A DNA stretch of 64,000 nt. It comes from Circinella minor. Taxonomy: Eukaryota > Mucoromycota > Mucoromycetes > Mucorales > Lichtheimiaceae. How positions within the stretch are numbered: position 1 is the stretch's first letter; each line of letters opens with the position of its first letter. Location of the stretch: positions 62,001 to 126,000 of the forward strand of contig JAEPRB010000114.1 in the NCBI GenBank assembly GCA_016758965.1, read 5' to 3'. Below, piece after piece: positions 39,954-54,200 of the stretch. Made by a program: the position numbers and the translations under genes. The notes beneath the pieces were generated by a model, which saw nothing but the letters and a program-made list of their open reading frames with translations, did not search any database and was not told where the DNA came from.

Positions 39954-41347
39954 TATAGGATGGTGATTTTTTTTTTTTAAAAAAAAAAAAAAAAAGAAAG
40001 AAGGGCGGTTGTCAAAGAAAAAAAAAAAAAATAGGGCGCGCTCTCTTTCATTATGGGTTTCCATATATGTATATTTATATACAAAATATTAAATTTTACG
40101 CGTTTATGAAATTGCGCGCGTTTTTTTTTTTTAAGATATAAAAAAAATTTATGGATGCGAGAGAAAAGATGACTTATATGGATAGTATGAAAACCTCCTA
40201 ATTTTTTTTTTTATTTATTTTATATATAGGATAATATAAAGTTATACGTATTTATAAAGGTGAGTGTGTGTTTTCATGTGATCATTGATAAATTATTATA
40301 CGTTTTTACATTATGTTATATTTAATAGCAGTAAATAAATTAATGATATATCACATTGATAACATGCGACTCTTCTCTTTTTCTTTTTTTCTTTACAAAA
40401 GAGAAGTTATAAACAATGCATAAATCAAAACGTCTGTGATTTGATTCATCATTTTTATTTTTATTTTTAGTTTCTCCATGATAGTAACAGAATAAATATT
40501 CCTTTATCCACTGACCCCTTACGTAAATAGATATACATCATTTTACTATCCCATGTCAAAGAAAGTAGGATCATTTATCATGTCTTGAAACTTTATACTT
40601 TTTTATACGTACGTATTTATGTATTATTAATAAGTAATGTAAAAACTTGGAGTTATAATCTATAAAGAAAACAATAATATATATATATAACCAAAAGAGA
40701 TCTTTAAAAAAAACGTAGTATGCGTCCAATGTTAAGGAACATAAGGATAAAAAAAGGAGATTATCTGTATCGACTTATGAAATGTTGAAACATTCAATGT
40801 CAATACATAAAAAAAAAAAAAGAAAGTATAATAAGGAGATACGTAATCAACGATCTTTGTTTAAAATAATAATAAAAAAAAGGAGGAGAACTGTTATTGT
40901 ATACGCAGTATTATATATATATATGTAAAAAAAAAAAAAATAGGGTATCAACAACGGACACCAACAACTAAGATAACTTTTTTTTTATTTATTTATTTAT
41001 GTATTTACTGTGATTATACTATTTGAAAAAAAAAAAAGGAATACTTTGGCGAATAATAAAAGTAAGGGAAGAAGATAGATTGTGTATGTGTGTGTGTGTG
41101 TGAGTTTGAGAGATGGTATAAAAAAAAAGAAAAAAGCTTGTCAAATACAAAAAAAAAAAGTTTGTTAACTCGTATCTCAAAAAAAAAAAAAAAAAACAAA
41201 CAATGTAATGAAATTAAATGGTAATACTAATAATAATAACTATAAAAAAAAAAAAGGGAAGGGAGGGTAAAAGATTCTGTTTTTTTTTTTTATATGTATA
41301 TATATGTCATGAAATGAGAGAGATAAATGGGAAACATAACAAAAGAT
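39954..41347. other. Intergenic region upstream of SMC6
   Basis: AT-rich with A and T runs, TATA-like tracts and no coding-like frame. It holds the SMC6 promoter and the 3' UTR of the GPI-protein gene. Confidence 0.55.
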
Positions 41348-42044
41348 TTAGAAAAGTTGATAAGCAGTAACTAAACCACCAACAGCAGTAGCAATGAAAC
41401 CAGGAATAACATGAGTACCAGCACCAGTTTGACCAGCAGGAGCAGAAGCTTGATGATTTGCATTAGCGCCACTGGATGGTGAAGAACCAGCAGGAGCAGA
41501 ACCAGAAGAGCTAGTACCACCAGAGGATGGAGTACTATTGGATGCACTGGCGTTTCCACCTGCAGAAGAAAAGTTACCACCTGTACAACCTTCAATTGTA
41601 AATGGACCAGCAAATGCTAGTTGAGGTGATTGACCCAGTTCAAATGCATCTAAAAGTAAAAGAATAAAAATTGAATTATGAGTGATGGATGTCTTATTTA
41701 TCAAAACTATATATATAAAATAGTAACTTACAATCATTTCCATCTGTACAATCATAAGGAATTTCCCATTCAAATCTACCAGAAGCAGAGTTTACGTTTT
41801 GACCAATTTGTGCAATAGGTTGTAAAGCAGAAGATGGACCACGAGCCAAAATAATTTGAGGAATGGTTTCAACCGATGGATTAATCCATGAAATAATAGC
41901 TTTACTACCTGCTTTATAAGTAGTACCAGTAAGAGGAGAAGTGATAGAAACAATAGCAGTATTACCACCAGCAGGAGCAGGACCTTGAGCAGATGTCACA
42001 GCAATAGCAGTAGCTGAAATAATAGCAGTGATAGAGAATTTCAT
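41348..42044 (-). CDS. Secreted GPI-anchored Kre9/Knh-type cell-wall protein
   Basis: Two exons, 42044-41732 and 41649-41348, give 204 residues. An N-terminal signal peptide (MKFSITAIISATAIAVTSA) is followed by a Kre9/Knh1-like domain (about 27-125: IVSITSPLTGTTYKAGSKA, IISWINPS, FEWEIPYDCTDGNDYAF, LAFAGPFTIEG). A Ser/Gly/Ala/Asn linker (about 130-180) probably carries O-glycans. The C-terminal hydrophobic tail (IPGFIATAVGGLVTAYQLF) fits a GPI-attachment signal. The domain family is linked to beta-1,6-glucan or wall assembly, but the specific role is unknown. Codon use is biased to GCA/ACC/CCA types, suggesting high expression. Confidence 0.85.
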
Positions 42045-45000
42045 GATTGTAAAGTAGATAGAAATAGTAATTAGTTAATAAAAATAAAAAATAGAAATTT
42101 TAGAAGAAAAAAAAAAAAAAAAAAAGAGTTGTATGAAAAGGGCGTAATCTTGAAATAAACCCGTATTTATATATAAATTTTTTTTTTCTCACTTAACCAA
42201 GTAATTCGATTTCTCTCTCTCTCTCTCTTTGAACGAATAAAGGAGGAAGCATGGAAATTAGAAATACAAGGGGGGGGGAAGGAGGAGGAGGAAGAGGATT
42301 TTTATGTATGTAATACATACACACATATACACACATAATATCTATCTCTATATATACATGATTGTCTTACAGTCAACAAAATGATAAAGAGTAATAACGT
42401 TCTCCTACGTAATAACGCCAGCTCCCTTTTTTTTTCTGTCATTTATTTTGTTTTCTTCTTTACAACTTACAAATAAAAGTAGAAAGATATTATCATACCA
42501 CTGTTTTTATTTTATTTTATTTGATTTTACTCCTCCATCTCCTTCAAATCGAATTTACTCAGTTTCATACAGTTCTCCTTTTATGAAAAAAAAGTAAATC
42601 TTTTTTTTTTTATTTGTTTTACCCCAATTTTTTTTTAAACAATATAATACTATTGATTGGTTACATATATATATAAATGAGAAAGGTTCTAAATGAAGAT
42701 CATCCTACCCTAAAATAGTAAACCTAAACAAAAAAACAAAAATCTTTTACTGATTTGTTGATGTTGAAACATTGAATGATGCAGGTGGTTATGCTCTGCA
42801 GGCACGCCATACTGTGCAACATCCAATTGAAGGAAAAGAAAAAAGGAGGTTTGGGGGGGAGGTGGTTAAAAAGATTTTAAAATGTCTTTAAGGAGAGGTT
42901 TAGACTTTACTACGTACTGGTTTATGAAATGTGTATATATCAAATTTCACTATTATGATTATATACATCAGCTTAAAAGGAAATACACTGTTTATTTTAC
43001 AACCTTCTCCTCCTCCCCCCCCCCGGGCACACACATACTGTCATTATTTCTTTTCCTTTCCTTCCTTTAAACAAACCCCTTTTGTATACTTTTTTTTTCA
43101 TCTAGTAAATCATTAAATAGTATAAGAATATAACTATAAGTTGATATAGAGTAGTAAATAACAAATAACGATTTCTCCAATTCAACTTATAATAATTGAA
43201 ATTTATTAAATGATAAATTTTTAAATAATTCACAAAAATTAAAGAGTATTCATTTTTTTGTAAGAATTAAAAAAAAAAAAAAAATCTTGGTGTCAAATTC
43301 ATGTAATTATACATTTTTTTTTTTTTTTTGAAGACAAGATAAATTGACAAGTCATCTTTTTTTTTTTTTTTTCGTTACCACATGGTTATTTTATCAAAGT
43401 TTTCTGCAATATGATTTCGATTTCCATGCAAAAGTAAAAAAAAGTCTCTTATACTCTTTCTCTCTCCCTTGCATTAGCTCATTCACCAACTCCGGGTTTT
43501 TTTTTTGTCTCTCTTCTTCTTGTTTGTGTTCTAATAATCATTTATTGAAAATGCATCCAATGTGTGTGTTCATAAGCAAACAACGATAAGAAAAAGAAGA
43601 AAAAAAAAAGGGGGGAGGAGGAGGGAAGAGTTTACCACGAAACAGTAGTGTTTAGGTCTTTTTTTTTTTTTTTTTTTTGAATCCGCCCGAAGAACATAAA
43701 TGCAGCCCTATTTTTTTTTCCTTCTACAAAGTTAATGCATAAGAATGAAGCTGTTGTTATGATTATTTGATAATACGTAATATATATTATAATAATATTA
43801 TTTTTTTTTTAGTACGTACGTACATAGAAAGAATATTATATGATCCATATTCATTTTTTTTATGAGATTTCCTTTCTCCTTGTTATAACAAGCAAGGAAC
43901 AAGAAGAAGAATAACTACGTAGTATAGAGTAAATATAACAAATAATACGTATATGTAGTATATTCATTCACTTTGGATAAATAACAAAATTGTATGATAT
44001 TAATTTAAAACCTTATCAATAATGATTTTTTAAACTGACTCTTTTTTTTTTTTTCCCTCTTCCACTCTTTCTATAATCCTCTTCTTTATTTCTCCCTATT
44101 CCATTCAATCCAGAAGCAAAAAAAAAAAAACTCGTTTTATACTTCCTTTTGATACTTTTATTTACTTGAGTTTTCTGATCTAGATTTTAAGAACTTATTA
44201 TTTGATGGATTTTCGAGTAAGATTAAAATATCAAAATAAATAGGAGCGAATCAATATATTGTATTTTTTTTTTACCCTAATATTATTAAAATATAATCAT
44301 TAACAAGAGATTTCAATCATCTCTTCTTAAAAAAAAAAAGGTATCATTATATAAACAATAGAGATCATTATTATTCATTCTGTAACCAAGCAACTAAACC
44401 AAAAAAGATACATAACTACACAAAGATAATCTATTAATTGGTATTTTTTTTTTACATTATTATTAACAATGACCCATACTTATTTAATTATTTACTATGG
44501 TAACGAGTTAAGTAGAAAAAACAAAAACAAAATATAAACAGTATACGTAACATTTTTTTTTCTCTTGTTTCTTTTCTTTTTTTTTTAGTATTATTACAAC
44601 AACAAAAAAAAAATAAAGACAACTTAAAATTTCTATTTTAAAAGAAAAGAAGTTGGGGGGGGGATGGATTAAAGAAAGTTTTGTTATATATACAAAAAAA
44701 GAATAAAACTTATGATTATATTATATGAAGTATAAAACAAAGTGTACATAAATGTGAATCAAATTATAAAGTTTTGCTGCGTTAAATTTATACAAAAAAA
44801 AAATGAATGATGTGCTTAATTATGGATCCCTCATTGAATTGTTATTAAAAAGAAATCTTTTAAAAAAAAGAGGAAATGGATCCTGGATGAAAAGACAATA
44901 AAAGAAATAATTCATACATCCTTCCCTTGCCCCCCTTCTTTTTTTTTCATTTTAAGAACGGCAGGTCTTCTATCTATCTATGTACGTTAATAATAATTCC

Positions 45001-45932
45001 GGAGGGGGAAGATGGTAAAAAAAAAAAAAAAGGGTTCATCTCTCTATTGAATGATGGCATATTTAATAATAATAATAATAATAATAACGCAAGAATTTTA
45101 TTTTTTTCATGTTTCAATCTATTTTACGTACTTGAGGCGCAAAAGTAAAAACAAATAATGAAGCAGTTGGATGTTATGACGATCCATTATTGTTATTGTT
45201 ATTTTTTTTTAGAGTTTATTGGCTTGTTTTACATTGAGTGTGTATACTTATGAAAAAATTTAAAAATCATAAATCAATGCAGTGATTGACAGACATATAT
45301 AAATAATACTGTACATAAAAAAAGAGAAGTATATGATACGTACGTACGTACGTAACTATTCTGTTATCACGTGTGTAAAGTAACGAAAAAAAAATGAAAA
45401 TAAGTAATAATGATAATAAATATATTAAGTTGATAAGAGGAAATGATTCTTTAACAAAAAGTCCTATTTATGAGAGAAATGAAATACGTAATTCTTTTTT
45501 TTAGTTTAAAAAATCTTGGCGTAAAAAACTTGTTGCTAGTATTTATTATTTGTTTATAATCAAATATGTATACGCAGAACATCTTCTTTTTTTCAAGTTG
45601 CATAAAAAATGTACACATAATTCTTTTTATAGTACATAATCCCAATAAAGTAAAAAGGTGAACCCGGGTATACATAAATAATCTAAATATCAAACATCAA
45701 TAGGTGAATTGTTATTATATATAATTATCGAATGCTTTTTTTTTAAAAAAAATAATAATAATACGTACGTAATGAATTATTACACTTTGCTTCAACGACT
45801 TTGCTATGATATATAATAAATTAATTAAAAGAAAGGCATTGGTATATATACTTTTTTTTTATTTGACATAACACAATTTTTTTTTTTTTTTTTTGGATCA
45901 AATAATAAATAAATAAATGAAGTGTTATTTAG
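42045..45932. other. 3.9-kb intergenic region
   Basis: Low-complexity AT-rich DNA with poly-A/T and short poly-G runs. One compositionally normal island at about 42755-42890 reads VETLNDAGGYALQARHTVQH on the plus strand but has no start and no identifiable partner exons. It may be a fragment of a gene or a regulatory patch. Four-base ACGT repeats occur at about 45340-45355. No RNA gene recognised. Confidence 0.5.
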
Positions 45933-47953
45933 TTATTCGATATATCCATGAACAAATTGATAAATATCCGATGCATTTTCCTTATCTCGTCTTATTGCCT
46001 CTTCTTTTGATCTAAGACTTTGTGGTGAATTTTTACTTGAGGGTATGAGACTACTACTACATTGTGTTCCAGATTTAGGTGAGAGTCGAGTAGGTGTAGA
46101 AGAAGAAAGGGCTTGTATAGAAGAAGTAACAGAATTATTATTATAGATGGATGTACGATTTGACATGGTTTGACGAGGAGATGATGAAGTGCCTATTGTA
46201 GTAGTAGTAGTAGTAGTAGGACGATAACGAGAAATATGAGGAGGTGTACCATATTCATGTTGTATACTTGTATTACTGGGTACATCCACAATGGGTTTAC
46301 GACCCCAACACATGATATAATTTAAATAAGATCGTTGTTTTTTACTTTCTTCTATTATAGTTTGAGTCACTTTGCTGTATTCTTCAGATGTTAAATCATA
46401 AGCATCCATACTAAAAGATCGATAGCTTTCCCATTCAGCAAGTAAAGCAGTAATAAATGTTGTACTTAATTTACTACTTGAAACAAAATTAATGGATACA
46501 ACTTGATGATGAAGATCGGTCATGCCAGCAAATTTTTGTACATGTTCACACATATTCGTTGCCCATGTTATATCAACATCCAATTTATCATGCATCAATT
46601 GTGAAACTAAAAGAAAAATTATATATATATATATATATATTAGTTCTATTTTATTATATATATATATATAAAGAAAAGAAAAGAAATTCACTTACAAGGT
46701 TTAATATATTCAATAGTATATGGACCTGGGTTTCGAACAATTGGATCCACATCACGAAATTCAACATATCCACCTGGTTTTAATACTCTACGAATTTCAT
46801 TTAAAAGTTTCTATATATCTATTATTAGTTCTCATTTATTTTATCATTCAAAACCCACCTATTTATCTTTTTTCCCAGACATTTTCATTTTTTTTTTTGT
46901 TTACCTTTCGATCTTCAAAAGAAAAACAATTATAAACAAGACTCATATGAACATAATCAAAATAATTATCCAAATAAGGTAATCCATTCAAGACATCTCC
47001 TTGACAAAAATGGGTATTTAATGGTTTAATATCTGCTGGATACATGGTTGATAAATCAATACCATAAAATTGTGCTTGTGGAAATTCGGATGCCATTTCA
47101 AGAATCCAAATACCAGTACCACATGCAATATCCAATACACGAGGTTGCATTTTATTTCCTCCACTTCCCATAGCACTGGATAATCCACTTAATGAATGTG
47201 TTGAACGTGTACTTAATGAACGGATACTACCATGAGGTAATGTTGTTGTCGATGCATTTTTATGACTCCATGAAGGTGATGATGAAGAGGGTTGTTGTAA
47301 TAAATCTTGAATAGGTGCAGAATAATTTCCATTAAAACAATGTTTTAATACAAAATGCTATATAAATAAATAGTCAGTTTTCTTGTTGAGTATCTCAAAA
47401 ACCATGGAATCCCATGATCCATCATTCTTACCAAATTTGTAAGTCTATCCTGTTCTACTTCATCATTAGGTAAAATATATTTAGTATTGATATTTTGATG
47501 TCTTCTACCAAGACGATATGTATTTGTATCATCAGTGATGACTGGATGATGTTGATGTTGATTTTGATCCACCATTGTTATTTCTTTATTTCTAAAACTT
47601 CTCTTTTTCTTTTTCTTTATTGAATTATGAGTATGTGTTGTTGTAGTTGCCATGGTAGAAGTAGTAGATGTCGTTGCTGTACTTAATCTATTTTGTAAAC
47701 GCATCGTTGTACGACGAACAAATCCAGGTCTTGTATGTAATTGGGATGGAGGCGTAATGGTAGTCGTAGGAGGAGTAGGAGGCGTTGTTGATGTAATAGG
47801 ACTATTAATAGAAGGATTTGTAAGAGGAGGACGAGGAGGAAGAGTAGGTGGTGGTGATGCTATGGGCGTGGGTGGACGTGGAGGTAATGAAGAACTTTTT
47901 GTAGAAACGTTACTTCTATGGCGATCGTTGAATGACGAATGCAAGTTCCCCAT
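45933..47953 (-). CDS. Class I SAM-dependent methyltransferase with disordered ends
   Basis: Exons in order: 47953-47432, 47357-46905, 46810-46696, 46606-45933; phases agree; 587 residues. The first ~160 residues are Pro/Thr/Ser-rich, begin MGNLHSS (possibly N-myristoylated) and include a KKKKKR basic run. The catalytic part has motif I VLDIACGTGIWILEMA near residue 250, a conserved acidic YGIDLS, QGDVLNGLPYLDNYFDYVHM and VLKPGGYVEFRDVD. These resemble the fungal LaeA-like/UMTA group of unassigned methyltransferases. The C-terminus is Ser/Thr-rich again. The substrate is unknown. It shares a 432-bp divergent promoter with the trehalose phosphorylase gene. Confidence 0.86.
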
Positions 47954-48385
47954 GTAAAAAGCAAAACTATGGGTTGCCCTAAGAATTTTTTTTTTTTTTT
48001 TTACTGTAAAAATCACATATATAAGAAAAAGTAAGAAAAAAAAAGAAAAAAGAAAAAAAAAAAAAAAGAGAATGGATTGGGGTTGAGGGGGGGGCTGTCA
48101 AAAAAAAAACCATTTCCGTCCTAGGGTTTCACAATTAAAAAAGAATAGACCATGTAAAAAAAAAAGACATTTTTTTTTTTTTGTCTCTGATTGTTTTTTT
48201 TAATTGACAAATAATTAATCTCCCCAACAAGACACACACACACACAACACACACACAAAACAAATAAAACAAAAAAATTTCATCAAAAATAATCTTTTTT
48301 TTTTCTACATTTCTTTTTTTTCTTCTTCTTTTTTTTTTTTATTTTGCTCCCCTTTTCTTAAAAAGAATATTTCCTTTAAGAAATT
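47954..48385. promoter_or_regulatory. Divergent promoter between methyltransferase and trehalose phosphorylase
   Basis: 432 bp between two outward-pointing start codons. It contains A-rich and T-rich tracts on either side of a short mixed-sequence core, (CA)n at about 48230-48255 and T-rich tracts just before the plus-strand ATG. No specific factor site is assigned. Confidence 0.55.
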
Positions 48386-48859
48386 ATGCCGCCAAACCCA
48401 GATGTACCAACGATCCCAACAACACGTCGTTTTTCACAATACTATGTTCCACAAGCCGTTTATCTTGGTTTAGATGTTCAACGATGTCCTCAATCAAAAA
48501 AAGTGACTTATGCTATTTCAGTGCATGATGGTTCTTATACAACTGATTTTTATACGGGTGAATTTGAAGTCAAAGCTAATAAAGCCAATGAAAGAGAATG
48601 TTTAGAAGAAGGTTTACATAAATTACTTCAAGTCGTTAAACAATATTCGATGGCTCAACATTATAAAGTTCAAATTATTGCTTTATCCAATACACTTTTT
48701 GAAGCTTATTATTCAAATAGTAAAGAACCTCCATTTACTGCTGCAAGTGCTTTTTGGCGTGAATTGGATGCTATTCCTTATCATGTTCATACACATGGGG
48801 ATACACAAGATGAACGTGCAAGTGCAGCTGTACGAAAAGCTGTTATATGGTAAATGTTT

Positions 48860-48895
<36 letters not shown>

Positions 48896-51071
48896 CAAAT
48901 AAAAAACAGGTTTTTAATGAATTGTTTCTTTTTTTTTCTTTAGGATGTCTCCACAGTACCCGGGTAACATTCCACGTGTCTGTGTAGGTTATCGTCATGA
49001 AGTTGAAGGTAAGAAAGAAATATACCTATAATAATAGTATAGCTTCAATTTTTTTATTAATGACTTTTTTTTTTAAAAAAAAAAATAGTTGATTTTAATG
49101 GAATGATTCATATGGTTGATTTAATTGATTATGAAAGAACTGTATGTCGAGATACTTGGCGTGTATTACGTGAAATGGTATCAAAATATAAGGAACGAAA
49201 ACTTAAAGTTTCATTCTTTAATTCAACACCACAAGGTGGTGGAGGTAAAAAAAAACAACATATCTTTAACTATTTCCCCCCCCCCCATTTAATGACTTGA
49301 TATACTGGGGGTCTCATTTTTAATTATTATTATATCTAGTGGCTCTTATGCGTCATGCATTACTTCGTCTTTATCATTTAACACATTTGGATGTTCATTG
49401 TAAGTTAAAAACAGGTTTTTTTTTTTTTTGTATATAATTATTTACATAGTACACGTCATTTTTAAATTAAATAAATCCAATGTATATAGGGTTTGTGGCA
49501 AGACCTAAACCTGAAGTATTTGATATTACCAAACGTAAATTTCATAATGTACTTCAAGGTGTTGCTCCTCCTGATATTAGATTAAATGATCATGATAAAC
49601 AAACTTTTATTGATTGGTCCAATGAAAATGTGGATCGATTTTGGTGTAAAGATGGTGGTCCTATTCTAAATTCAGATGTGATCGTTGTGGATGATCCTCA
49701 ATGTAAGTTGTATTATTTAATAAAGTCCATACCATACACATCTTATATATATATAATTCATATCTTTTTTTTTTTTTTTTTATTTTTTTTAGTGGTTGGT
49801 ATTATCCCTCATATTAAAAAACTTAATCCAAAATGTCGTATCATTTTCCGTTCACATATTGAAATGCGAGCTGATCTTATTAGAGATAATCCAGACGGTC
49901 CTCAAGCAGAAACATGGAAGTATGTTATTCACTTTTTTTTAATACTCATATAATAAAAAACAAAAAAAACAAAAAAAAAAAATCATTTCTAATTTATTAA
50001 AAAATATATAGTTTCTTGTGGCAATTTATTCAACATGCTGATCTTTTTATTGCTCATCCAGTATCTAATTTTATTCCTGATGTTGTTCCAAGACGTAATG
50101 TTGTTTTAATGCCTGCTACAACAGATCCATTGGATGGTCTTAATAAACCACTTTCTTCTTGGGTCACTGAATATTATCAATCTGTCTTTAATCGTGTATG
50201 TATGGATCAAGGTACAAATGAAGTAGATTGGTCTAGACCTTATATTGTTCAAGTAGCTCGATTTGATCCTTCTAAAGGTATTCCAGATGTTCTTGAATCG
50301 TATCGATTGTTACGTGAAAAACTTTCAGAGGAAGGTGTTGATGATTATAATACTCCTCAACTTATTATCTGTAAGTTTAGCTTTTTTTTTTTTTTTAAGT
50401 TAGGAATACTCTGTGTGTGTGTTATAGAAGAAATCAATTTTAACCTAACCTTTCCCAATATATATTCAATAGGTGGTCATGGTAGTGTAGATGATCCAGA
50501 TGGAACTGTTATTTTTGAACAAACACATCGTACAGTTCAACAAGCATCTTATGCATCTATTTCTTTGGATATTATTGCTGCTCGACTTCCACCTTCAGAT
50601 CAATTACTTGATTTAGTCATTAGTAATGCTAAAGTGGCTTTACAATTATCTCATCGTGAAGGATTTGAAGTTAAAGTAACAGAAGCTTTGCATAAAGGTG
50701 TTCCAGTCGTTGCTTATCAAGCAGGTGGTATTCCACTTCAAATTAAAAAAGATATTGATGGTTTCTTGGTACCAATTGGTGATGTTCAAAGTGTTGCCGA
50801 TCGATTATATGATCTTGTTACAGATGAAACACTTCGTACACGTATGAGTATAGCTGCTAAATCATCTGTAACAGAAGAATATTTCACTGTATGGAATGGT
50901 ATTAATTGGCTTCATATGATACTTGAAATGACTAATCCATGTGGATTAGATGGTGAAAGTAAAGGATTATTAGATGAAGAAGCTACTTTTACTCGTAATT
51001 CTGAAATGGGTAATACTGTTATGGTATCTAAACTTTGGAGAAAACAATATAGTTATTCTGGTCTTTCTTAG
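48386..51071 (+). CDS. Trehalose phosphorylase / CCG-9-like trehalose synthase (GT4)
   Basis: Exons: 48386-48849, 48944-49008, 49089-49244, 49340-49399, 49490-49702, 49793-49919, 50012-50370, 50473-51071; 680 residues. The N-terminal ~150 residues are the specific cap of fungal trehalose phosphorylases (YLGLDVQRCP, DGSYTTDFYTGEFEVKA). A GT-B fold follows (FFNSTPQGGGVALMRHALLR; FRSHIEMRADLI; IVQVARFDPSKGIPDVLESY; HREGFEVKVTEALHKGVPVV). The last carries the retaining GT4 E-X7-E type motif near residue 555. The enzyme reversibly converts trehalose and phosphate to glucose 1-phosphate and glucose with retention. The Neurospora homologue ccg-9 is clock-controlled and affects conidiation; that role here is inference. 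Confidence 0.92.
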
Positions 51072-51267
51072 ATATATAGTTATATAGTTATATATTATAT
51101 ATTTTTTCCCTTTTTATATAATGGATTCTATGTTTTAAAATCAAATCTTTTCCCCCTTTATACTCTTTCTTATGCATAATAAATAAAAATTAAAAATTAA
51201 AAATAAATAAGCGACAGCTTTTTTTTTTTTTTTTTTTTTTTAACGGTTTCTTTTTTTTGATATCGAA

Positions 51268-54200
51268 ATGACAAATGAATGTAAGCTCTTTATTTATATA
51301 TAAAGATAAATGGAATTATTCTTCGTTTTCTTTTATTTTTATTTTTAAAAAAAGATGGATTAAACATTTATTTTAATATTATTATGAAATAGTAACAAGT
51401 GAAACCATTGAAGATATTTTTTCAATTCTTCGAAATGAAACAAATCAACCCATGGAGGTAATATTTTTTATTACGCGCGTTTAAAAAAAAAATACTTGTC
51501 AAGTTTAACTTTTCTCCTCTTTTTTGTGGGGGTCTGCCCACGTGTATGTATGTATATGTAGACTTTGTCATTATTTGAAAAACAAACAGATCAAGACATT
51601 CGAAATGAACTTGAACACGAGTTTTTAACACCTCAAAAAAGTTTCCCAACATCTTGGTTAGCTAAATGTCAAGAGTAAGTTTATTAATTAAAAAAAAAAA
51701 ACATGGGTTGTCTATTTTTGTTGTCAAAGTTTAAATGTTAGAATGAAGGAGGAGGAGTTAAACAAAAAAAAGGGGAAAGATACATCTCTCCCTTTCATTG
51801 GGTCTCCCACAGATAATCACTAAAATATAAATTGGGGATTCATATAGACATTGGAATGAAACACCTGATTTTCCAAGTTTAAGTCATGCACAAATATCCA
51901 AACCACGTACAAGTATTCAAGTAGCACGTCGTGGTTATGATGGTGATATTATTGGATATAAAGAAACAATTATTCATGATCCAAATATTTCATCTTCCAA
52001 TTCAACAAGTTTTAGTCGACCTTTTGGATCTGTTAAAGATTTTGTTCGTGGTAATGCTACTCAATTCCCATTTGCACCTGGTGGTTTAGAAACAGAAGTA
52101 ATGGTTTCATTCGATGAAGAAATAGAACCATCATTGGATATTGATTTAAACTTTTTACAAGAGGGTAAAAAAAATTTTTTTTTTCTTTTATTATTATTAT
52201 TATCTTAAAGAGCTCAAGTGTATTCAATCTTATTATTATTATTATTATTATAGATTTATCCGTTATACCACCCGGATTGGATCGTGGTCTTACATTTGAT
52301 GGTAAAATAAACAGGGAATATGAATTTATAAATGGAATACAGGATATAAAATGATTTTTAATGATTCATTCTTTTTATATAGATGGTAATCAAATGAATG
52401 ATACACGATTAAAAAAAGTGAATTCTTCTGTATTTAATATTGAAGATATTATTAAACCTACATCAAATGATACATTTGATTTCTTAAAAGTAAAAACAAT
52501 TGAAGAAGAAGAACAAGAAATTAAATCTAAATCAACACAGCAACAAACTTCTTCAGATGGTAAAATCTATATTTCCTCTTGATATATATCAACTGCATGG
52601 AAACAAAAAAAAAAAAGGATTAACAATTTAATTATTTTAATTAGATAAAGAAGAAGTAGATGCTCTTTTACCACAACAATTAATTCCACCTCCTATTGAA
52701 ACGGTTCCAAAACTTAAAACAGTGAATAATGAAGCCCATCGAAGACGTGAATGGGCTCATGAAATTAATGTGAATCAACCTTTTGATAATTTTCATGAAT
52801 TGGTACCTGAAATGGCTCAACAATTTCCTTTTGAATTGGATACATTTCAAAAACATGCCGTCTATCATTTAGAAATGGGTGATTCTGTATTTATTGCTGC
52901 CCATACATCTGCAGGAAAAACGGTAGTAGCTGATTATGCTATTGCTTTAGCTTCTAAACATATGACAAAGTAAGTTATATATATATTATTCGAATAAGAG
53001 AGAGAAAGAGAGAGAATAATGATATGGATGAATCTAATCTAATCTAATCTAAATACATATATATATATATATATATATAAAATAGAGCTATTTATACTTC
53101 CCCTATTAAAGCATTATCGAATCAAAAATTTCGTGATTTTAAACATACATTTGGTGATGATGTGGGTATTTTGACAGGTGATGTTCAAATTAAACCAGAA
53201 GCAAGTTGTTTAATTATGACTACTGAAATTTTAAGAAGTATGCTTTATCGTGGTGCCGATCTTATTCGTGATGTAGAATTTGTTATTTTTGATGAAGTTC
53301 ATTATGTGAATGATCTTGAAGTAAGTTCAATTGATTAATAATAATAAAGAGAAAGATGATTCATTTATCTATCTATTTATTTTATATAGCGTGGTGTTGT
53401 TTGGGAAGAAGTTATTATTATGCTTCCTGCCCATGTAAATATTATTTTACTTTCTGCTACAGTACCCAATACGAGAGAATTTGCAGATTGGGTTGGGTAA
53501 ATATCATTATGAATAACAAAATTTGAAATATGTTTCTATATTAAACTTTTATATATATATATATATATATATGTTATTATATAGACGAACAAAGAAAAAA
53601 GATATTTATGTTATTAGTACACTTAAACGTCCAGTTCCATTAGAACATCATTTATATGCTGGCAAAGATTTATTTAAAATTGTTGGTGCACATGAAAAGA
53701 AATTAAATGGAACAGGGTACTTATTATATCATCATTCCCCTCCCCCTTATTAAAAAAAAAAACTAAACTAAACTTTTTTTTTTCATATGTTATAGATATA
53801 AGGCTGCATCAGATGCATTAACAAAACGTAAAGAACAATTAGAAAAATCAGAAAGTAGAGGAGGAGGAGGAGGTCGTGGTGGTGCACGTGGTGGACGAGG
53901 TGTTGTTCGTGGATCACATAAACCTATTGGCCGTAGTTATCAAGCAACGATGCAAAGCGTAAGAACTCTTTTTTTTTTTGAAGTTTTTATATAAACAAAA
54001 AAAAACAAAAATTCTAAATAATCTTTAATAGGATCGAAATTTATTTGTTCATTTAATTGGTTTATTACAAAAAAAACAACTTTTACCTGTTGTTATTTTT
54101 ACATTTTCAAAAAAACGATGCGAAGAATATGCAAGTAGTTTATCTAAAACGGATTTATGTACAAGTCTTGAAAAAAGTGAAATTCATGTATTTATTGAAC

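Noticed and set aside
41371..41613. Leu/Val-rich minus-strand frame within the GPI gene
   Set aside because: Alternative-frame reading of the Ser/Ala/Gly-rich linker.
47652..47957. Gly/Val-rich plus-strand frame
   Set aside because: Antisense of the Pro/Thr-rich N-terminus of the methyltransferase.
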